64,000 bases of DNA from assembly GCA_050955045.1 (NCBI GenBank), contig JBPBQV010000001.1, positions 434,001 through 498,000 of the forward strand. The letters run 5' to 3'. The position numbers were made by a program, and so were the translations under genes. The stretch is from Mucilaginibacter_A sp050955045. Lineage in GTDB: Bacteria > Bacteroidota > Bacteroidia > Sphingobacteriales > Sphingobacteriaceae. Shown one piece after another: positions 10,801-18,641 of the stretch (its first letter is position 1; the number at the start of each line of letters is the position of its first letter). The notes under the pieces are model-generated. The model did no database searches. It was not told the DNA's origin and saw only the letters and a program-made list of their open reading frames with translations.

Positions 10801-11137
10801 TACTTGAATTTGATTCTAAGCTGATGTTAAACGTTCTTCGGTCAGCAATATCAACTACTTTCAATTTATAACCAATATAAGAGATAGAAAGTTTATTCTT
10901 AGTACTGGTTACACGCATAGCAAAATTACCATCAAGATCGGTCGCTACGCCTGTAATTGTACGCTTTTCATTATCTTGTTCTACAACTGATGCACCTATA
11001 ATGGCAAGTTTGTCTTTGATATCAATTATTTTACCTTTAATAAGTATTCTGTCGGTTGTATTCTGCGCTTTCATAACATTACTACATGTTATAGAGAACA
11101 CCATAAAACAAAAAATATAAGTAGACATTCTTTTCAT
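7847..11137 (-). CDS. SusC/RagA-family TonB-dependent receptor, 1096 aa
   Basis: Complete outer-membrane import channel. Signal peptide (cleavage near MKAQN), carboxypeptidase-regulatory-like domain at about 30-115, plug domain at about 125-250 with VLKDAAATAVWGSRAANGVL, then the beta-barrel ending in YTVGLTASF with the C-terminal aromatic residue used for barrel insertion. ATG at 11137; MSTYIF at codon 4 is an alternative start. The partner SusD follows after 21 bp. A 160-bp gap separates it from the four-FAS1 lipoprotein upstream, and that gap holds two copies of the dispersed repeat. No glycoside hydrolase or protease is linked, so the cargo is unknown. Confidence 0.95.
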   Translation of the reverse strand: MKRMSTYIFCFMVFSITCSNVMKAQNTTDRILIKGKIIDIKDKLAIIGASVVEQDNEKRTITGVATDLDGNFAMRVTSTKNKLSISYIGYKLKVVDIADRRTFNISLESNSSTLNEVSIVGSKTVSNGTGLNIDARNQTTAVATISAAALEEIQATSIDQALVGRLPGVDLTANSGDPGAGMSIRIRGTSTINGQTNPLIVVDGIPYETTIPSDFNFATADEQGYASLLSIAPSDIKDITVLKDAAATAVWGSRAANGVLIINTKRGVVGAPTITYTFKGSVSKQPSAIPLLTGNQYSELIPEEVQNVRGTPLNTLTAVEFQYDPNNSYYYHNYSNNTDWVKAITQTGTTNNHNISITGGGEKARYFASVGYDGEKGTTVGTGLDRINTRFNLDYIVSNNLRFRADVAYTHSLTKGNYYDPTNKKLNVRNVAMTKMPNMSIYEYDEYGNLTPNYFSPASNIQGQYPATYNPVAMANTGINNTTNDRVTPHFNLQYIILPDLLTSTADVQFDINNNKTATFLPQTATGRPITETVVNRGYGYDIDVFNVQSKVNFIATPKLGDKQSLQGLLSLQTNDLITVNQSQLTSNTASSILQDPSSASRTQSSELGVASGSIEMRSVAALLSAQYGLLDRYLINVGIRGDGNSRFGPSHRYGLFPSISTRWRLSGEPFMKRFSTFLDDLSFRASYGQSGNTPTADYSFYNTYGTFPWTYLGQSGVYSQNIQLDNLRWEKTSGTNLGFNLIMFKYRVNLDIEVYRNRTTDLLFNTNNPLAISTYNGYSGISMNAGTLDNQGFEIGLNTTPLKTKNWTIDFAFNLAHNENVMREISPYVSLTTGNTTLNGEFLSTLQVNNPLGSIYGYRYEGVYKDASETIATDKNGKQIIGPNGQPVQMRFNYPQTDYLFQPGDAKYQDVNHDGVIDYRDVVYLGNGNPKITGGFGPSVTYKGNWKLNLFFSYRQGFQLVNSTMMTTTNMYNYNNQSTAVLRRWEKPGDVTDIPRALYGTGYNWLGSSRYVQDGSFIKLSSVTVRYNFNQSFIKKLNVKNASIYLTGQNLLTFTHYLGQDPEVSPRASDIYRQAIDLSTTPPSKIYTVGLTASF

Positions 11138-11200
11138 ATCAGCGTATTATGTGTGGGTAATTGTTAGAGCGTGTTTAAATTTTATTGAACAGTTTTTGTG

Positions 11201-11250
11201 TACTTCTTTTATCACCTAAAACCTTATAGTTTCGATGCTTCTTTTATCGA
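11201..11250. repeat. Two direct copies of the dispersed word with extended flank
   Basis: TACTTCTTTTATC at 11201 and TGCTTCTTTTATC at 11236, same orientation, 35 bp apart. Both are followed by (g)ACCTAAAA, part of an extended consensus also seen at 36009, 43996 and 62390. They occupy the only sizeable gap of the FAS1-SusC operon. Confidence 0.75.
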
Positions 11251-11297
11251 CCTAAAAAAACAATATAAATTTTGCTGATATAAATCTGAACATGCGT

Positions 11298-13523
11298 TTA
11301 ATATTTGTATTTTAAATAATTATCAATTTGATGGATGACGATGTAGTTAGACAATACATTGCTGTAATTACCCGGAATTAAATTAGAAATTCTACCGTTT
11401 GCATCAGTTATTCTAAGGGTTCCGGCAGTACTTGCAACATTAAAAGTTGCAGCATCGCCGGTAGAAGTACTTAATAAGGTAGAATACGTACCTGGCTTTT
11501 TTCCATCGGGAACAACAGTTGTTTTATTTAAAATATGATACAGGATAAATCTGGAAACTAAATCTTTATCAGTCTGTGCTGTAGGGTTATAATTGGGTAC
11601 TTTAACGGTGCCTGTACCCGTTCCCGGCAAATCTCCCTGGTTAATTGCAGTTTGTATTGCTGCATTTGTAGGTATAAACATGGTATAAAAAACACCAGGC
11701 TGTATCCCTGTTATTGTACCGCCGCCTACTGCTGTGGAAATATACAACGGACTGTTTAAAAGATACTGATAGAACATACCATATGCATCTGTAGCCTTTG
11801 CACCATTAAGAAGCAAATGATAGCCAACATTTTTTTCAGAAACCTGCAGAACGCTTGTGTTTAAATAATAAACAGGCCCATTAGTAGTATTTTTTACACT
11901 TGCAACTTTAGGTATCTGATTATACTCCTGGTTACCAGCTGCATAAACTACATTATCCTGATACCGGATATATTCACCTCCATAAGTTTCTGTAATACCC
12001 GGACCACCCAGATTATTTAATTCTCCGTTAGGTGTTAACACTGTATGTAGATATAAAAGCCTTAAAATACGTCCTTGTGCTATAGACCCGGAAACTACGG
12101 TAGTAGTGCCAGGCGCCGTATAAGTAAAAGAACTTAATGCACTGCTATAATCATATCCTAATGATCTTAAAAAAGCGTCAGACATCATAAACAGAGTAAC
12201 TTTTACACTTGGGTTGATGATGATATATTTTAAACCTAAATCCAGTGCCCTTGTCATCAGGGTATAATTTGGATCCAGATAAGGCCGTGCATAAACAGAG
12301 TTAAATACATTAGCCAACTGAACTTTATTTGTGCCATAGAAAAAGCCGTTACTGCAAATCATTTTATCAGTTACGTCAACATTTGCATCAAACCTGGCGG
12401 GTTCTCCCTGCACGTTACTTGTTGTACTAAATTTACTTGGCCACACAGTAGTTTGCCACATATGGGCATTTAACAGATCAGTAATAATGCTGGTTGGAAG
12501 CTTATCAATTGTCTTGTAGTTTTCCAGAATTACAGTGTTCAAGTAATTATTTAAAACCGTATTGTTAGGAACGAACAGACTATAGCCGTCTGATTGGCCA
12601 TCATTATCCTGAAGCTTTAAATAGTTTTCGTTATTAAGAGAATAGCCCAAAAGTGGATTATATTGCTTAATTGCTACCTGCCCAGTAGAACCTGTTAAAA
12701 CCTGATAACGATGTGTTGCATCAGAATTAATAGTGTAGCTAACCATATATTTTTCGTAAAGCTGCTGAAAAACACTATAATTAGCATTGGAAGATAAATA
12801 TTGCTCTAAACTTGGAAGTGGCAATGTAACGCGATTAACTTCATGTATCACGCCATTTTCGGCTACTACATTTTTGTTTACAACAGCACCTCCTGCTACG
12901 TTAAAACCAGTATAGGTAATTTTAGGATAAAAATAATTATAATCAGTAGCTGTTAAATTTCTTGCCGCAAAAAAAGTACTGTAGAAATAGGGAATATACT
13001 TGTTGTTATTATCGCCAAAAGTATAAAGTGGACCATTACGGTTAGAAGATAAAGAATTACCTGTTGGCGAGTTTGCATTTGCATAAACGTCATCATAATA
13101 AGTAGTTCTTCTTTTAAAAGCACTATTTGCTACCCATCCTAAAGTTGTATTTTGAAAATCTGCAATATGATCTGTTTGAAAAGCATTGTAAACCAAAGAA
13201 TAAGTAACTATTTTTCTGGCTGCAACCGAATCAACTTGAGCAATACCTGTAATATTATTATCTGTAAAGTATTGTTTAAACGCATCATCATTTGGCGCAA
13301 ACATAGTCCAGTAACCCGCATTACTTAAAGTGTTTTTATAACCTGCTTTATCAATACAAGTCAGCAAACTGGTAAAGTTACCTTTGGCCTGCAATTGTTG
13401 GTAAATAGCAGGTGCCAGATTATCCGGGCGACCATAAAAATCATCAAAAGCTTGCTTCCTGCAACTGGTAATCAACAGCAAAAACGAAAATAACAAGAAA
13501 AGTTGCTGTATATGTTTATTCAT
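11298..13523 (-). CDS. Four-domain FAS1 (fasciclin) lipoprotein, 741 aa
   Basis: First gene of the FAS1-SusCD operon. Lipobox LITSC (Cys21). Four successive FAS1-like units can be traced: about 36-236 (YWTMFAPNDDAF, ENGVIHEVNRV), 237-412 (YSLFVPNNTVL, SNGFFYGTNKV), 413-580 (VTLFMMSDAFL) and 585-741 (YTMFIPTNAAI, IVIHQIDNYLKYKY). The later units are diverged. Together with the two smaller FAS1 lipoproteins downstream this gives about eight FAS1 units around one SusCD pair. Expected to be on the outer face of the outer membrane or in the periplasm. Ligand unknown. The 660-bp divergent region upstream should carry the promoter. Confidence 0.87.
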   Translation of the reverse strand: MNKHIQQLFLLFSFLLLITSCRKQAFDDFYGRPDNLAPAIYQQLQAKGNFTSLLTCIDKAGYKNTLSNAGYWTMFAPNDDAFKQYFTDNNITGIAQVDSVAARKIVTYSLVYNAFQTDHIADFQNTTLGWVANSAFKRRTTYYDDVYANANSPTGNSLSSNRNGPLYTFGDNNNKYIPYFYSTFFAARNLTATDYNYFYPKITYTGFNVAGGAVVNKNVVAENGVIHEVNRVTLPLPSLEQYLSSNANYSVFQQLYEKYMVSYTINSDATHRYQVLTGSTGQVAIKQYNPLLGYSLNNENYLKLQDNDGQSDGYSLFVPNNTVLNNYLNTVILENYKTIDKLPTSIITDLLNAHMWQTTVWPSKFSTTSNVQGEPARFDANVDVTDKMICSNGFFYGTNKVQLANVFNSVYARPYLDPNYTLMTRALDLGLKYIIINPSVKVTLFMMSDAFLRSLGYDYSSALSSFTYTAPGTTTVVSGSIAQGRILRLLYLHTVLTPNGELNNLGGPGITETYGGEYIRYQDNVVYAAGNQEYNQIPKVASVKNTTNGPVYYLNTSVLQVSEKNVGYHLLLNGAKATDAYGMFYQYLLNSPLYISTAVGGGTITGIQPGVFYTMFIPTNAAIQTAINQGDLPGTGTGTVKVPNYNPTAQTDKDLVSRFILYHILNKTTVVPDGKKPGTYSTLLSTSTGDAATFNVASTAGTLRITDANGRISNLIPGNYSNVLSNYIVIHQIDNYLKYKY

Positions 13524-14183
13524 ATTCTTTATTCTATTTAAGGGTAGTCTGAATATATCTATTAAAAAAAAAGGACATTAAAAAACCTATAAAAGCAAAT
13601 AATTCGTATTTACTGCAATTACAAAATCAGGTTGGCAAACTGTTGAATTTTGTTCCCCGATATTAAAATTGATATAGATTATAATTGGATCAGCAATGAA
13701 ATGCTTTGTTTATCAGCAATAAAACAAGCAAAAAGCATATTCTAAAAAGAAGCTATTTTGCTACCGATCTCTTGTAAAACATCGGCAAAAACGTATCTGT
13801 TGAAAAGAAAAGTAAAAATTTTGTTTTCATAAAAGGTTGATTCAGGTGTGATAACAATTGCTGCCAAGTGACTTAGACTGTTAACAATAATTGGTTTATG
13901 ATACGAACCTACCAGATCATACGTTGCCTTGCAACCTGTAGCATCCTGCATATATTTTCGTAACGTTTGTAAAAATATTAAGCCTTATAATTTTATTAAT
14001 ATTTGGTAGCTATCCTTGTAAAATTGATAAGGTTAGTTTTTAAAAGTTAAACTATCTATATTATGCTTGCTAAATTATTTTTATATAAAAGATTGTTTTT
14101 ATGGTTTTTCTTAGAGTCTTGATTGCATAATCTTTGGTATAAAAAATAATTTTTTAACTTCGGATATTCCAAATAATACTTCC
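13524..14183. other. Divergent intergenic region, 660 bp
   Basis: Lies between the minus-strand FAS1 operon and the plus-strand GH13 gene. It must hold both promoters; only the GH13-side candidate (14133-14162) could be picked out. A 69-codon minus-strand frame at 13742-13951 is open but has no recognisable product, no promoter that I can see and no lipobox or signal, so it is not called as a gene. No hairpin or dispersed repeat word was found here. Confidence 0.6.
14133..14162 (+). promoter_or_regulatory. Bacteroidota-type promoter candidate for the GH13 gene
   Basis: TTTG at 14133-14136 (-33 element), 18-bp spacer, TAACTTCG at 14155-14162 (one mismatch to TAnnTTTG). The predicted start of transcription is about 15 nt before ATG 14184. 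Confidence 0.5.
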
Positions 14184-15926
14184 ATGTATAATCTTATTAC
14201 TCGGCCAATAAGTATTTTAATGATACTTGCTTTAGCCTTCAATTCCTGCAAACAAGCAGGAGACAAAAATCAAAACCTGCAGAATAGTAAAGCTGCTAAT
14301 CGCGATTGGTGGAAAAAAGCAGTGGTTTATCAGATCTATCCAAGAAGTTTTAAAGATAGTAACGGTGATGGCGTCGGCGATTTAAACGGCATTACTTCTA
14401 AGTTAGATTATATCAAAAGTCTTGGTATTAATACCATTTGGCTTAATCCAGTTTATTCTTCCCCAAATACCGACAATGGTTACGATGTAAGCGATTACCG
14501 CAACATTATGAAAGAGTTTGGTACGATGGCAGATTTTGATATCATGCTGAAAGGAATGCACGAGCGCGGTATTAAACTAGTGATGGATTTGGTTGTAAAC
14601 CACAGCAGTAACGAGCACGAATGGTTTAAACAGTCCCGCAGCTCGCGCACAAATCCTTACCGCAATTATTACCACTGGTGGAATGCAGAACGCGGTAAAC
14701 CTACACCACGCTACAGTTTGTTTGATGTTAACCACGATGCCTGGAAATATGATTCTTTAACCAATGCTTATTATTTGCATTATTTTTCCATCCAGCAACC
14801 GGATTTGAATTGGGAGAATCCAAAAGTGCGCCAGGAAGTGTATAATGTTATGAAATTTTGGGCGGATAAAGGTATTGATGGTTTCCGGATGGATGCTTTT
14901 CAGTTTGCTGCAAAGGATACCACTTTTCCAAAATTTGCAGTTAACGGACAAAATTTTATGAAGTATTATGCAATCGGTCCGCATCTTCATGATTACTTAC
15001 AAGAGATGAACCGCGAAGTTTATAGCAAATACAATTTAATGAGTGTAGCCGAAGGTGCCGGAAACTCTTTGCAAGATGCACATGATATGGTTGATGCAGA
15101 CCGGCACGAATTGAATATGGCTTACGCATTTGATGCCGTTGATATGGCACACACAAACGGTTACAGTTTGCTAAAATTTAAACAGTTATTTAGCCGTTGG
15201 GACAGTGCATTTGCCAAAAAAGGCTGGTTATCTATTTTTCTTGCCAATCATGATCAGGCCAGACTGGTTAGCAGATACGGAAATGACAGTGAGGCTTTCA
15301 GGACGGTTTCTTCTAAAATGCTTAACACTTTTTTGTTGACCATGCGTGGCACACCTTATGTTTACAATGGTGATGAATTAGGAATGACGAACGCCGGTTT
15401 TACTAAAATTAAGCAGTACAACGATGTAGCACTGTTAAACGAGTATCAGCATTTGAAAGAAACCGGCGGAGATTTAAACAAACTTTTGCAATCGGCAGCA
15501 ATAGAAAACCGGGACAACGGCCGCACGCCTTTTCAATGGGAAAACGCTGCAAATGCAGGTTTTACAACCGGCAAGCCCTGGCTTAATATCAACCCAAATT
15601 ACAAAACAATTAATGCAGCCCAGGAAAATAAAGATACAAACAGTATTCTTAATTACTTTAAAAAAGCAGTTAAACTACGCAATGATAATCCGGCCTTAGT
15701 GTACGGGAAATATACTTTACTGGATAAAAATAATCCGAATGTATACGCTTATACCCGCGAATGGGAAGGAAAAACGATACTCGTTCTGCTTAACTTTAAA
15801 AGCAAAGCAGCTACTGTAAATACCGGCATTGATTTAAGCAAGGCAAAGGTTTTATTAGGAAACAATCCTTCACCATCAAAAAGTTCTCAGTTACAAGCTT
15901 ATGAAGCTGTAGTTTATCAATTGTAA
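14184..15926 (+). CDS. GH13 alpha-glucosidase-type lipoprotein
   Basis: Exported alpha-glucosidase of family GH13, 580 aa, lipobox AFNSC (Cys22). The conserved regions are in order: SNGDGVGDLNGI (59-70), DLVVNH (135-140), QPDLNW (205-210, typical of the oligo-1,6-glucosidase branch), GFRMDAF with nucleophile Asp237, VAEG with acid Glu290, and NHD with Asp357. The residue after the nucleophile is Ala238; in the oligo-1,6-glucosidase branch Val at this place goes with alpha-1,6 specificity and Ala or Thr with alpha-1,4, so maltose-type alpha-1,4 substrates are favoured (inference). A C-terminal beta domain follows (VLLNFKSKAATV). Trehalase lies downstream, so the gene fits an alpha-glucoside utilisation set. 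Confidence 0.92.
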   Translation: MYNLITRPISILMILALAFNSCKQAGDKNQNLQNSKAANRDWWKKAVVYQIYPRSFKDSNGDGVGDLNGITSKLDYIKSLGINTIWLNPVYSSPNTDNGYDVSDYRNIMKEFGTMADFDIMLKGMHERGIKLVMDLVVNHSSNEHEWFKQSRSSRTNPYRNYYHWWNAERGKPTPRYSLFDVNHDAWKYDSLTNAYYLHYFSIQQPDLNWENPKVRQEVYNVMKFWADKGIDGFRMDAFQFAAKDTTFPKFAVNGQNFMKYYAIGPHLHDYLQEMNREVYSKYNLMSVAEGAGNSLQDAHDMVDADRHELNMAYAFDAVDMAHTNGYSLLKFKQLFSRWDSAFAKKGWLSIFLANHDQARLVSRYGNDSEAFRTVSSKMLNTFLLTMRGTPYVYNGDELGMTNAGFTKIKQYNDVALLNEYQHLKETGGDLNKLLQSAAIENRDNGRTPFQWENAANAGFTTGKPWLNINPNYKTINAAQENKDTNSILNYFKKAVKLRNDNPALVYGKYTLLDKNNPNVYAYTREWEGKTILVLLNFKSKAATVNTGIDLSKAKVLLGNNPSPSKSSQLQAYEAVVYQL

Positions 15927-15985
15927 AACTGTAATTTTTAGGTTAGCATCTAAATTAACTTATTCTGTTTAACAGAAATCATCAA

Positions 15986-15998
15986 TGCTTCTTTTAGC
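15986..15998. repeat. Dispersed word, GA form, single copy
   Basis: TGCTTCTTTTAGC, 59 bp after the GH13 stop. Just upstream, 15963-15977 is a small odd palindrome, TTCTGTT-T-AACAGAA. Confidence 0.65.
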
Positions 15999-16026
15999 AA
16001 TATAATTTTGTAATTGGAAATTGATC

Positions 16027-16060
16027 TGGTGCTGTTTTTATGCCGATAAAAACAGCACCA
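16027..16060. terminator. Perfect hairpin made of two facing AC-form words
   Basis: TGGTGCTGTTTTTAT (16027-16041), loop GCCG, then the exact complement (16046-16060): a 15-bp perfect stem built from TGCTGTTTTTA and TAAAAACAGCA head to head. It lies between GH13 and trehalase. No long T tract follows on either strand, so terminator function is only likely. Confidence 0.55.
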
Positions 16061-16089
16061 ACTTTCCGGCTAATGTTAAAATAGCTTTT

Positions 16090-16097
16090 TAAATTTG
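16090..16097 (+). promoter_or_regulatory. -7 element candidate for trehalase
   Basis: TAAATTTG matches TAnnTTTG exactly and would start transcription about 30 nt before ATG 16134. No clear -33 TTG is present at the right distance, so this is tentative. It suggests trehalase has its own promoter after the hairpin at 16027-16060. Confidence 0.4.
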
Positions 16098-16133
16098 GAC
16101 GTAAACCAAGCGCAGCCTAAAATTTAACCGATA

Positions 16134-17690
16134 ATGATTAAAAAGCTTTTTACAGTGTTACTACTTCTTGTGGTAGTTAACGCTTCGGCGCAGCAACTTT
16201 CGCCGGCACAACTTTTTCCGGGTTTATTCGAGGCCGTACAACTTTCAGGGATTTATCCTGATAATAAAACCTTTGTTGATGCTACACCGAAGCAAGATCC
16301 AACCGCTATTATGAAAGCTTATAATCAGCAAAAAAACAAGCCTGACTTCGACCTAAAACAGTTTGTTGATGCTTACTTTAATGCTCCGGGCAGTGGCAGC
16401 CGCAATTTTAAAAGTGACATCAGCGCTGGCATCCGAGAGCATATTGATACGCTTTGGCAGGTGCTTTACCGTCAGCACGATACGGTTTCCAAAGGTTCCT
16501 TGCTTCTTTTACCACATAATTTTATCGTTCCCGGGGGCCGTTTCCGCGAAACCTATTATTGGGACAGCTATTTTACGATGCTGGGTTTGCAGGAGAGCCA
16601 CAAGACGCAGCTGATCCGCGATATGGTTGATAATTTTGCTTATATGCTTGATCATTACGGCCATATCCCAAATGGTACGCGCACTTATTATTTGAGCCGA
16701 AGTCAGCCGCCGTTTTTCTCGATGATGCTTGATTTGTTGGCAAAAGATGAAGGCGAAAAAACTTATGTAAAATATCAGCCCCAACTGCTTAAAGAATACG
16801 CTTATTTTATGCAAGGCGTATCAAATTTGAAAGTTGGAGAAGCTTATAAATTGGCTGTACGAATGCCGCAAGGCGAATTACTGAACCGTTATTGGGATGA
16901 CAGGGACCAGCCGCGGGAAGAATCGTACAAAGAAGATGTAGCATCTGGCAAACTAACCAAGCAAAATTTATCCATTTTTTACCGCAATATTCGTGCGGCG
17001 GCAGCCTCCGGCTGGGATTTTAGCAGTCGCTGGTTTGATGATTCGCAAAAGCTTTCCAGCATACAAACGATTGATATTATCCCAGTTGATTTGAATTGCT
17101 TATTGTATCACCTGGAAAATACAATTGCTCGTTCTTATGGTTTACAAGGCAACAAAGGCAAGCAAAATTTTTACCTGCTAAAAGCAGCACAGCGCAAAAG
17201 AGCCATTCTTAAATATTGCTGGAACGAAAAAGCGGGCTGGTTTTTAGATTATAATTGGCAGCAAAAAAAGCAATCGCCGGTAGAAACGCTGGCCGGAGTT
17301 TTTCCGCTAGAATTTGAAATTGCTACAAAACAGCAAGCCATTCTGGTATCTAAAAAATTGGAAAATGTTTTTTTAAAACCCGGCGGATTGGTTACTACCA
17401 GCAACCGCACAGGCCAGCAGTGGGACGCGCCAAATGCTTGGGCACCGCTGCAATATATGGCGATTGACGGTCTGGCAAAATACCAGCAGGATGACTTGGC
17501 CCGAAACATTGCCATACGCTGGATCGAAACCAACACCCGCGTATTTAAAGAAACCGGCAAACTGATGGAAAAATATAACGTACTGGACACGCAGTTGAAA
17601 GCCGGCGGCGGTGAATATCCGTTGCAGGATGGTTTCGGCTGGACGAATGGCGTTTTGTTGAATTTAATGAATAGATATCAGAGCAAGTGA
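16134..17690 (+). CDS. treA: Periplasmic trehalase, GH37
   Basis: Inverting trehalase that splits alpha,alpha-trehalose into two glucoses. 518 aa with a cleavable signal peptide (cleavage about NASAQ). It carries both trehalase signatures, GGRFRETYYWDSYFT (134-148) and QWDAPNAWAP (429-438). The catalytic pair expected from E. coli trehalase is present: Asp295 in ASGWDFSSRW and Glu494 in GGGEYPLQDGFGWTNGV. Length is typical for the periplasmic enzyme. It follows the GH13 alpha-glucosidase on the same strand and lies in a region with GH65, SusCD and LacI genes, so it probably serves disaccharide scavenging in the periplasm. Confidence 0.96.
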   Translation: MIKKLFTVLLLLVVVNASAQQLSPAQLFPGLFEAVQLSGIYPDNKTFVDATPKQDPTAIMKAYNQQKNKPDFDLKQFVDAYFNAPGSGSRNFKSDISAGIREHIDTLWQVLYRQHDTVSKGSLLLLPHNFIVPGGRFRETYYWDSYFTMLGLQESHKTQLIRDMVDNFAYMLDHYGHIPNGTRTYYLSRSQPPFFSMMLDLLAKDEGEKTYVKYQPQLLKEYAYFMQGVSNLKVGEAYKLAVRMPQGELLNRYWDDRDQPREESYKEDVASGKLTKQNLSIFYRNIRAAAASGWDFSSRWFDDSQKLSSIQTIDIIPVDLNCLLYHLENTIARSYGLQGNKGKQNFYLLKAAQRKRAILKYCWNEKAGWFLDYNWQQKKQSPVETLAGVFPLEFEIATKQQAILVSKKLENVFLKPGGLVTTSNRTGQQWDAPNAWAPLQYMAIDGLAKYQQDDLARNIAIRWIETNTRVFKETGKLMEKYNVLDTQLKAGGGEYPLQDGFGWTNGVLLNLMNRYQSK

Positions 17691-17703
17691 TACTGTTTTT
17701 ATC
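17691..17703. repeat. Dispersed word, AC form, T-to-C variant, right after trehalase
   Basis: TACTGTTTTTATC begins at the base after the trehalase stop codon. A shortened relative, TAAAACAGCA, is at about 17752-17761, in opposite orientation, so this may be a decayed inverted pair. Confidence 0.5.
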
Positions 17704-17810
17704 AGGTAATTTTGGGGCATAATATGATCTAAAGTTTATGGCGATATAAAACAGCATTTGCATTTATAATCGATCTGACCTGAAAGTTTACTTAAATAAA
17801 TTCTAACAAT

Positions 17811-18554
17811 ATGGAATATGAATTAAGGCCTTTTTGGAGTAGATTTTTCACATTAGACGAAAAGTTTGGCCTGTTTTTAATCCTAATTGTTTGCGTTCCA
17901 AGATTTTTATTGGTGTTGCAGGCAAATGTTGTTGGAAACTACAGTGCTATAGGCATGATTATGATAGCATCTGCTACTGCGCCATTCCTATTTTTGACTC
18001 GATACGGCCAAGAAAAAATCGGGATTATCAAGCCGAAAAGATATGATCAGCTTATGATAGGTTTTTTTATCGGCCTTTTATTTAGTTTCTTGCTTTTCTA
18101 CATCGGGAAGATTTTTTTTGGAAATACTTACCAGAACTGGTATAATTATATTGGAAGATCTTATCAAATATCGCCGCGGCTAAACGGACATGATAAAGCA
18201 ATTTTATTTGCTGTGATGGCTTCAACTGGTATGGTTTTTAGCCCTGTTGGTGAAGAGCTTTTTTTCAGAGGAATTGTACATGCAAGCTTTACTAAATATT
18301 TAGGCGACAAAAAATCTTCCCTGATTGATAGTTCGGCATTCGCGCTGACTCATATTTCTCATTTTGGCCTGGTTTATATAACAGGTGTATGGAAGTTATT
18401 ATTCCTTCCTACACTGATCTGGGTTGCTGCTATGTTCTTGGTTAGCATGATTTTTTTTCGAATCAAAAAGCAATCGGGTTCTATCTGGGGAGCTGTTATT
18501 TGTCATGCAGGATTTAACTTAGGAATGATTTATTGTATATTTTATTTGCTCTAA
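17811..18554 (+). CDS. CPBP-family intramembrane protease (Abi/CAAX type)
   Basis: 247-aa polytopic inner-membrane protein. It has the three CPBP motifs: GEELFFRGIVHASF (EExxxR), HISHFGLVY and the last helix HAGFNLGMIY, which supply the Glu and His residues of the predicted intramembrane metal site. Bacterial members are mostly uncharacterised; some protect against self-made peptides or process membrane proteins. It stands alone, 120 bp after trehalase and convergent to the PAP2-like gene, so the neighbourhood gives no substrate. No sign of transfer or truncation. Confidence 0.88.
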   Translation: MEYELRPFWSRFFTLDEKFGLFLILIVCVPRFLLVLQANVVGNYSAIGMIMIASATAPFLFLTRYGQEKIGIIKPKRYDQLMIGFFIGLLFSFLLFYIGKIFFGNTYQNWYNYIGRSYQISPRLNGHDKAILFAVMASTGMVFSPVGEELFFRGIVHASFTKYLGDKKSSLIDSSAFALTHISHFGLVYITGVWKLLFLPTLIWVAAMFLVSMIFFRIKKQSGSIWGAVICHAGFNLGMIYCIFYLL

Positions 18555-18601
18555 TTCCGGATTCTCGCTGGTTGGTATTTGTAATCCTACACCTTAGAGC
18601 T

Positions 18602-18627
18602 ATGGTTTTTCAATCTTAAAAAACCAT
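18602..18627. terminator. Hairpin between convergent genes
   Basis: ATGGTTTTT (18602-18610) pairs with AAAAACCAT (18619-18627) around an 8-nt loop, between the CPBP gene and the convergent PAP2-like gene. A- and T-rich arms on both strands fit a two-way terminator. An AC-form word, GATAAAAACAGCATC, follows at 18629-18643 and touches the stop of the next gene. Confidence 0.55.
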
Positions 18628-18641
18628 CGATAAAAACAGCA

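Noticed and set aside
13742..13951. 69-codon minus-strand open frame in the divergent gap
   Set aside because: No recognisable domain, no promoter or downstream hairpin; kept only as a note in the gap entry.
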